Shown piece by piece: positions 61,096-64,000 of a stretch of 64,000 nt of DNA. The DNA comes from Euryodendron excelsum (Eukaryota; Streptophyta; Magnoliopsida; Ericales; Pentaphylacaceae), in contig CM065390.1 of NCBI GenBank assembly GCA_033060915.1, forward strand, positions 14,669,501 to 14,733,500, read 5' to 3'. The stretch's first letter is position 1, and every line of letters begins with the position of its first letter. The position numbers were made by a program, and so were the translations under genes. The notes under the pieces are model-generated. The model made no database searches. It was not told where the DNA came from and saw only the letters and a program-made list of their open reading frames with translations.

Positions 61096-63457
61096 ATGCA
61101 GATGTGGAGATACCGTTCAATCGACGCTTACATGAAGACCACCCTTCTACTTCCTTCTCTCTCATTCTCTATCTTACTGTCATCATCATTGTCGACAAAG
61201 ACAAAAATCAAAGAATTCAGAACACTCTTCACACTCTCGAACCCTAGTGCTAGTCTCCTTCCAACGCCACCACAGCCGCAGCCCCGCTCTTCCTCTCGCC
61301 CCCTTCCCCAAACCCTAATCTTCCACCGAACATCGCATTCCTCGTACTTCAATCAGCGGTCCAGCACTCACAGGTTCCGCTCCGAAATCAGCTTCGTTGT
61401 CGGCAAATGCATATCCTCGATTTCGTCGGTGCACACAATGGACTGGAATGAACCCGTCTCGTGCTCGGAGGTTGGGGATCGTAACAGTGGAGGTGCTTGC
61501 GAGGAGGACACAAAGCCCTCTATTCCTGTTAGGGCCTATTTCTTCTCTACCAGGTTTGTTCTCACTGTTTATGCGTGGAGCTTATATATGAAACCTATCG
61601 TTTACTTCAATGCATTTGGATAAACATTTATTTATTTATTTTTATTTTATGTTTTATAGAGTAAAAAGAGAGAATTGTAAAACAGGCGTTCTGTTGAATT
61701 CAATTTGTTCTTCAACACAGAAACTGAGTCTGGTGGGTGCGAGTTTTTGTAAAGCAAAATGGAAATACAAGTGTCAATGATTTTATTTCTATTCATTTAG
61801 CTATTTTTGTCACCCTATTTTGTTTTTCTTGTTTAAAAAACTGCACAGCACCCGACTTGCTCCTCGGTTTATGTTTATTTATTTATTTTTACTTTCAAGA
61901 ACAAGTAAACATGAATTATACATGCAATTGTGCATCCAATTAGGTTATTGTTTATATGAGTTGACATGCTAAAATTAATGCTGGTGTTGGTGCAGTGTGG
62001 ATTTGAGAAGCTTAGTGGAACAAAATAAACCCAATTTCATTCCGCCTACATCCCGTATGACTAATTACGTGGTCTTAAGGTTTGGCAACGTCAAGTTTGA
62101 GCCCAATGTAAGTTATTCTTCTAGCTTCACCGACTCAATTGCATTTTGTTGGTTCATTAGATGCATTATCTGTTACAAATGTGTTTTTTAGTAGAGTCTC
62201 AGAATGTTATTGTGTAGTCTATTTAGGCATTTATTCTATTGATAGTGAATATCAAAAATCTATTTGGCAAGTGGAATGGGGAAGTTAATATTAGCTCAAG
62301 CCGTGTAGAGAGAGAGAATTTGAACCACCTATGTGAGAATCCTATCCTATATTCAGTGGTTGTATCAAGCATTGGAACGTGTAGTTTCTAGTTAGTTAAA
62401 AATGCAAGTACTCTGCCCTTCAAAGTATTAAGCTCTCTAATTTTCTGGCAAGAAGAGCATTTATAAAATCTGTAGTTAATGAGTATGCTACAACTTCAAT
62501 GTTCAACTTAATAATTGAACCTTAATGTGTCTATAACTGAGCCTCAAAATTTTCAACATACCTGGCTTGGAATCAATCTGTGAATTATTTATTGGGTGGA
62601 AGCATGTTTTATCCATGGTTGGTCAGATAAATAATGGAACTGTTGGCTCAGATTTGTCATTTGGGTGGTAGGAAGTGGGTACCTCTTTGCTTGTGCTGTG
62701 ATTAATGTTCTCCATGTAACAGAAATCGGTGCCTTTATGTTCTTGAGCAGTACAAATGAATTGTGGGATGTTGTTTCTGGGTATGCTGTGAGGAAGGTAA
62801 TGCAGCTTGTGCGTAAAAGCTTTGATGGAGGTCAAATAATTTCATCACGATTCAGGAGGAGGAGTACTAAAGTCATTTTTCCTTCAGTTTTATGCTTTTT
62901 GAAAAAATTGAATCAATTAAATACTTTAACGAGTATGGCTCTTTAAGGATTATAGCCATGATGATTGCGGAAAAAGAAGGATGTCCATTTCTACATTTTT
63001 AACTCCACTTGGTCTTGGTGCATTAAACAACAAAGTTGAATGTTCTTATTTGAAGGGAGCGTATAAAATTTCTGTTTACATAGTCATATTGTATTTTGTT
63101 CATATCTCACATTGCGTTATCCACTTTCTTGAAAAGCATAGTAATAGTAACTAAGCCAAGACAGTGCAATGTATATATACATTGTATCTACTTTTTATCA
63201 TATATGACTTGTGACCAAGAAACTTTTTTATTTTCCTGTGCATTATATCTCAAATTGGATGTTTTTTCTGAAAGCTATGTTATGTTCTTCATTTCAGGGT
63301 TTGGGTGCGAACTTAAGTGGAAGTGACTGCTGTTACATGGTAGTTTTTCAGTATGGCTCAATTGTCTTGTTTAATGTTCGTGATCATGAAGTTGATGGAT
63401 ATCTGAAAATTGTAGAGAAACATGCGTCTGGGTTGCTCCCTGAGATGAGAAAGGATG
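61096..63457 (+). CDS. DUF155 family protein, RETARDED ROOT GROWTH-like (N-terminal part; gene runs off the window)
   Basis: Exons: 61096-61553, 61996-62107, 63298-63457, in phase, giving the first 243 aa. Plant DUF155 (RMD1/YagE-like) proteins are organelle-targeted, mostly mitochondrial, and needed for root meristem growth in Arabidopsis RRG; their biochemical role is not settled. The basic, Ser-rich N-terminus (MQMWRYRSIDAYMK...) fits a transit peptide. The DUF155 domain begins at SIPVRAYFFST and contains PPTSRMTNYVVLRFG, CYMVVFQYGSIVLFNV and HASGLLPEMRKD, all diagnostic. The ATG at 61096 opens the frame; ATGs at 61102 and 61132 are in-frame alternatives. The remaining exons, with the C-terminal membrane part, lie right of the window. 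An acceptor-like tctctgcag at 63988-63996 may open the next one. Choice between RRG and its paralogs is not possible here. Confidence 0.9.
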
Positions 63458-64000
63458 GTGAGCTTTGACATATAGAATCCATGTAGCTGGATTATGGATT
63501 TCAAGTATTTAATACCTATTCATTTAAACCTTTTTGATCCTTCATTTTCATCTAATTTTCATATTTAAAAAAAAAAAAAAGCAATCTTCATTTTAAATCA
63601 GAGGTAGTGTAAGATTAGTTACACACTTATGGTGATAATATAAGCAGTAAGAACAAAGGAACTTGAAAGTGATATTTTCCAATTTGTGCTTATGAATACG
63701 CCAAAGAATGTGTTATTTTTTTGTCCTTTCAAATGGCAACAAATGAAAGGATGTTAAAGGGTCAAGTAGACCTTGGCAGGAGGCTATCCCATCCCCAAAC
63801 CCAGGTTGGGTATGGAACAAGGCTTGCTTATCCTGATTTATGCAGACCCTGGTCCCATCCCCAAACCTTTTTCATGGCCTTAGGCCCCAATGGCTGATCA
63901 CACCCCGAATTTACTCATTAAGAGGGATTGAAGATGAAACGGGGATCAATGCATACTTGGAGTTCATAGCAAAGAAAAGAAGCTTTATCTCTGCAGTTAC
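63458..64000 (+). other. Intron of the DUF155 gene at the window edge
   Basis: Follows the donor gat g|gtgagc at 63458. It contains an A-run (63567-63580) and no further DUF155 exon until, possibly, the last four bases. Confidence 0.6.

Noticed and set aside
1..64000. CRISPR arrays, phage, viral or bacterial defence genes
   Set aside because: No spaced palindromic repeats, operon-like gene packing or prokaryotic/viral proteins. All supported genes are intron-bearing plant genes.
1..64000. Intact tRNA, rRNA or snRNA genes
   Set aside because: Only partial tRNA-like boxes were seen. None has a full acceptor stem and anticodon arm by eye; a covariance-model scan would settle it.

Overview
The window is nuclear DNA from a flowering plant, most likely a eudicot. 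It is AT-rich, its genes have many GT-AG introns, one gene carries a miR172 target site, and the introns and intergenic DNA are full of degraded plant transposons (hAT, MULE-like, LINE, a small LTR element). No prokaryotic, organellar or viral gene was recognised. The species cannot be named from the sequence alone.

Four protein-coding genes are supported by exons whose splice sites and reading phases join without a break. (1) Positions 3078-16058 (+) hold the last 11 coding exons of UPF2, the nonsense-mediated decay scaffold; its N-terminal exons lie left of the window. (2) Positions 30393-34118 (+) hold a complete euAP2-type transcription factor of the RAP2.7/TOE1 class: 10 coding exons, 508 aa, two AP2 domains and a miR172 site in the last exon. 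(3) Positions 56720-38103 (-) hold a complete NOT4/CNOT4-type RING-RRM-zinc finger protein: 11 coding exons, 915 aa, spread over more than 18 kb by transposon-filled introns. (4) From 61096 (+) to the right edge lie the first three coding exons of a DUF155 protein like RETARDED ROOT GROWTH.

Layout: 1-16 kb is UPF2, with three introns (the one left of 3078, 6373-11143 and 11315-13382) swollen by a hAT element, two copies of a short hAT-like MITE, a LINE fragment and several local tandem duplications. 16-29.8 kb is a gene desert with duplications, TE debris and three GC-richer promoter-like patches. 29.9-34.2 kb is the AP2 gene. 34.2-38.1 kb is the gap between the convergent AP2 and NOT4 genes. 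38.1-57.2 kb is NOT4, whose introns contain a 1.5-kb LTR element, a third MITE copy, a hAT element with a perfect 8-bp target duplication, two LINE fragments, a 22-bp aborted LINE insertion and a MULE-like element. 57.2-61 kb separates the divergent NOT4 and DUF155 genes and holds a second MULE-like element.

The genes are not an operon or a co-functional cluster. UPF2 and NOT4 both act in mRNA quality control or turnover, but adjacency is probably chance or old synteny; a RAP2.7-NOT4-like neighbour pair is, to my memory, also present on Arabidopsis chromosome 2 and should be checked. No wholly new system was found. The most interesting observations are transposon archaeology and an in-frame 45-nt exon in the AP2 gene whose skipping would remove part of the second DNA-binding domain.
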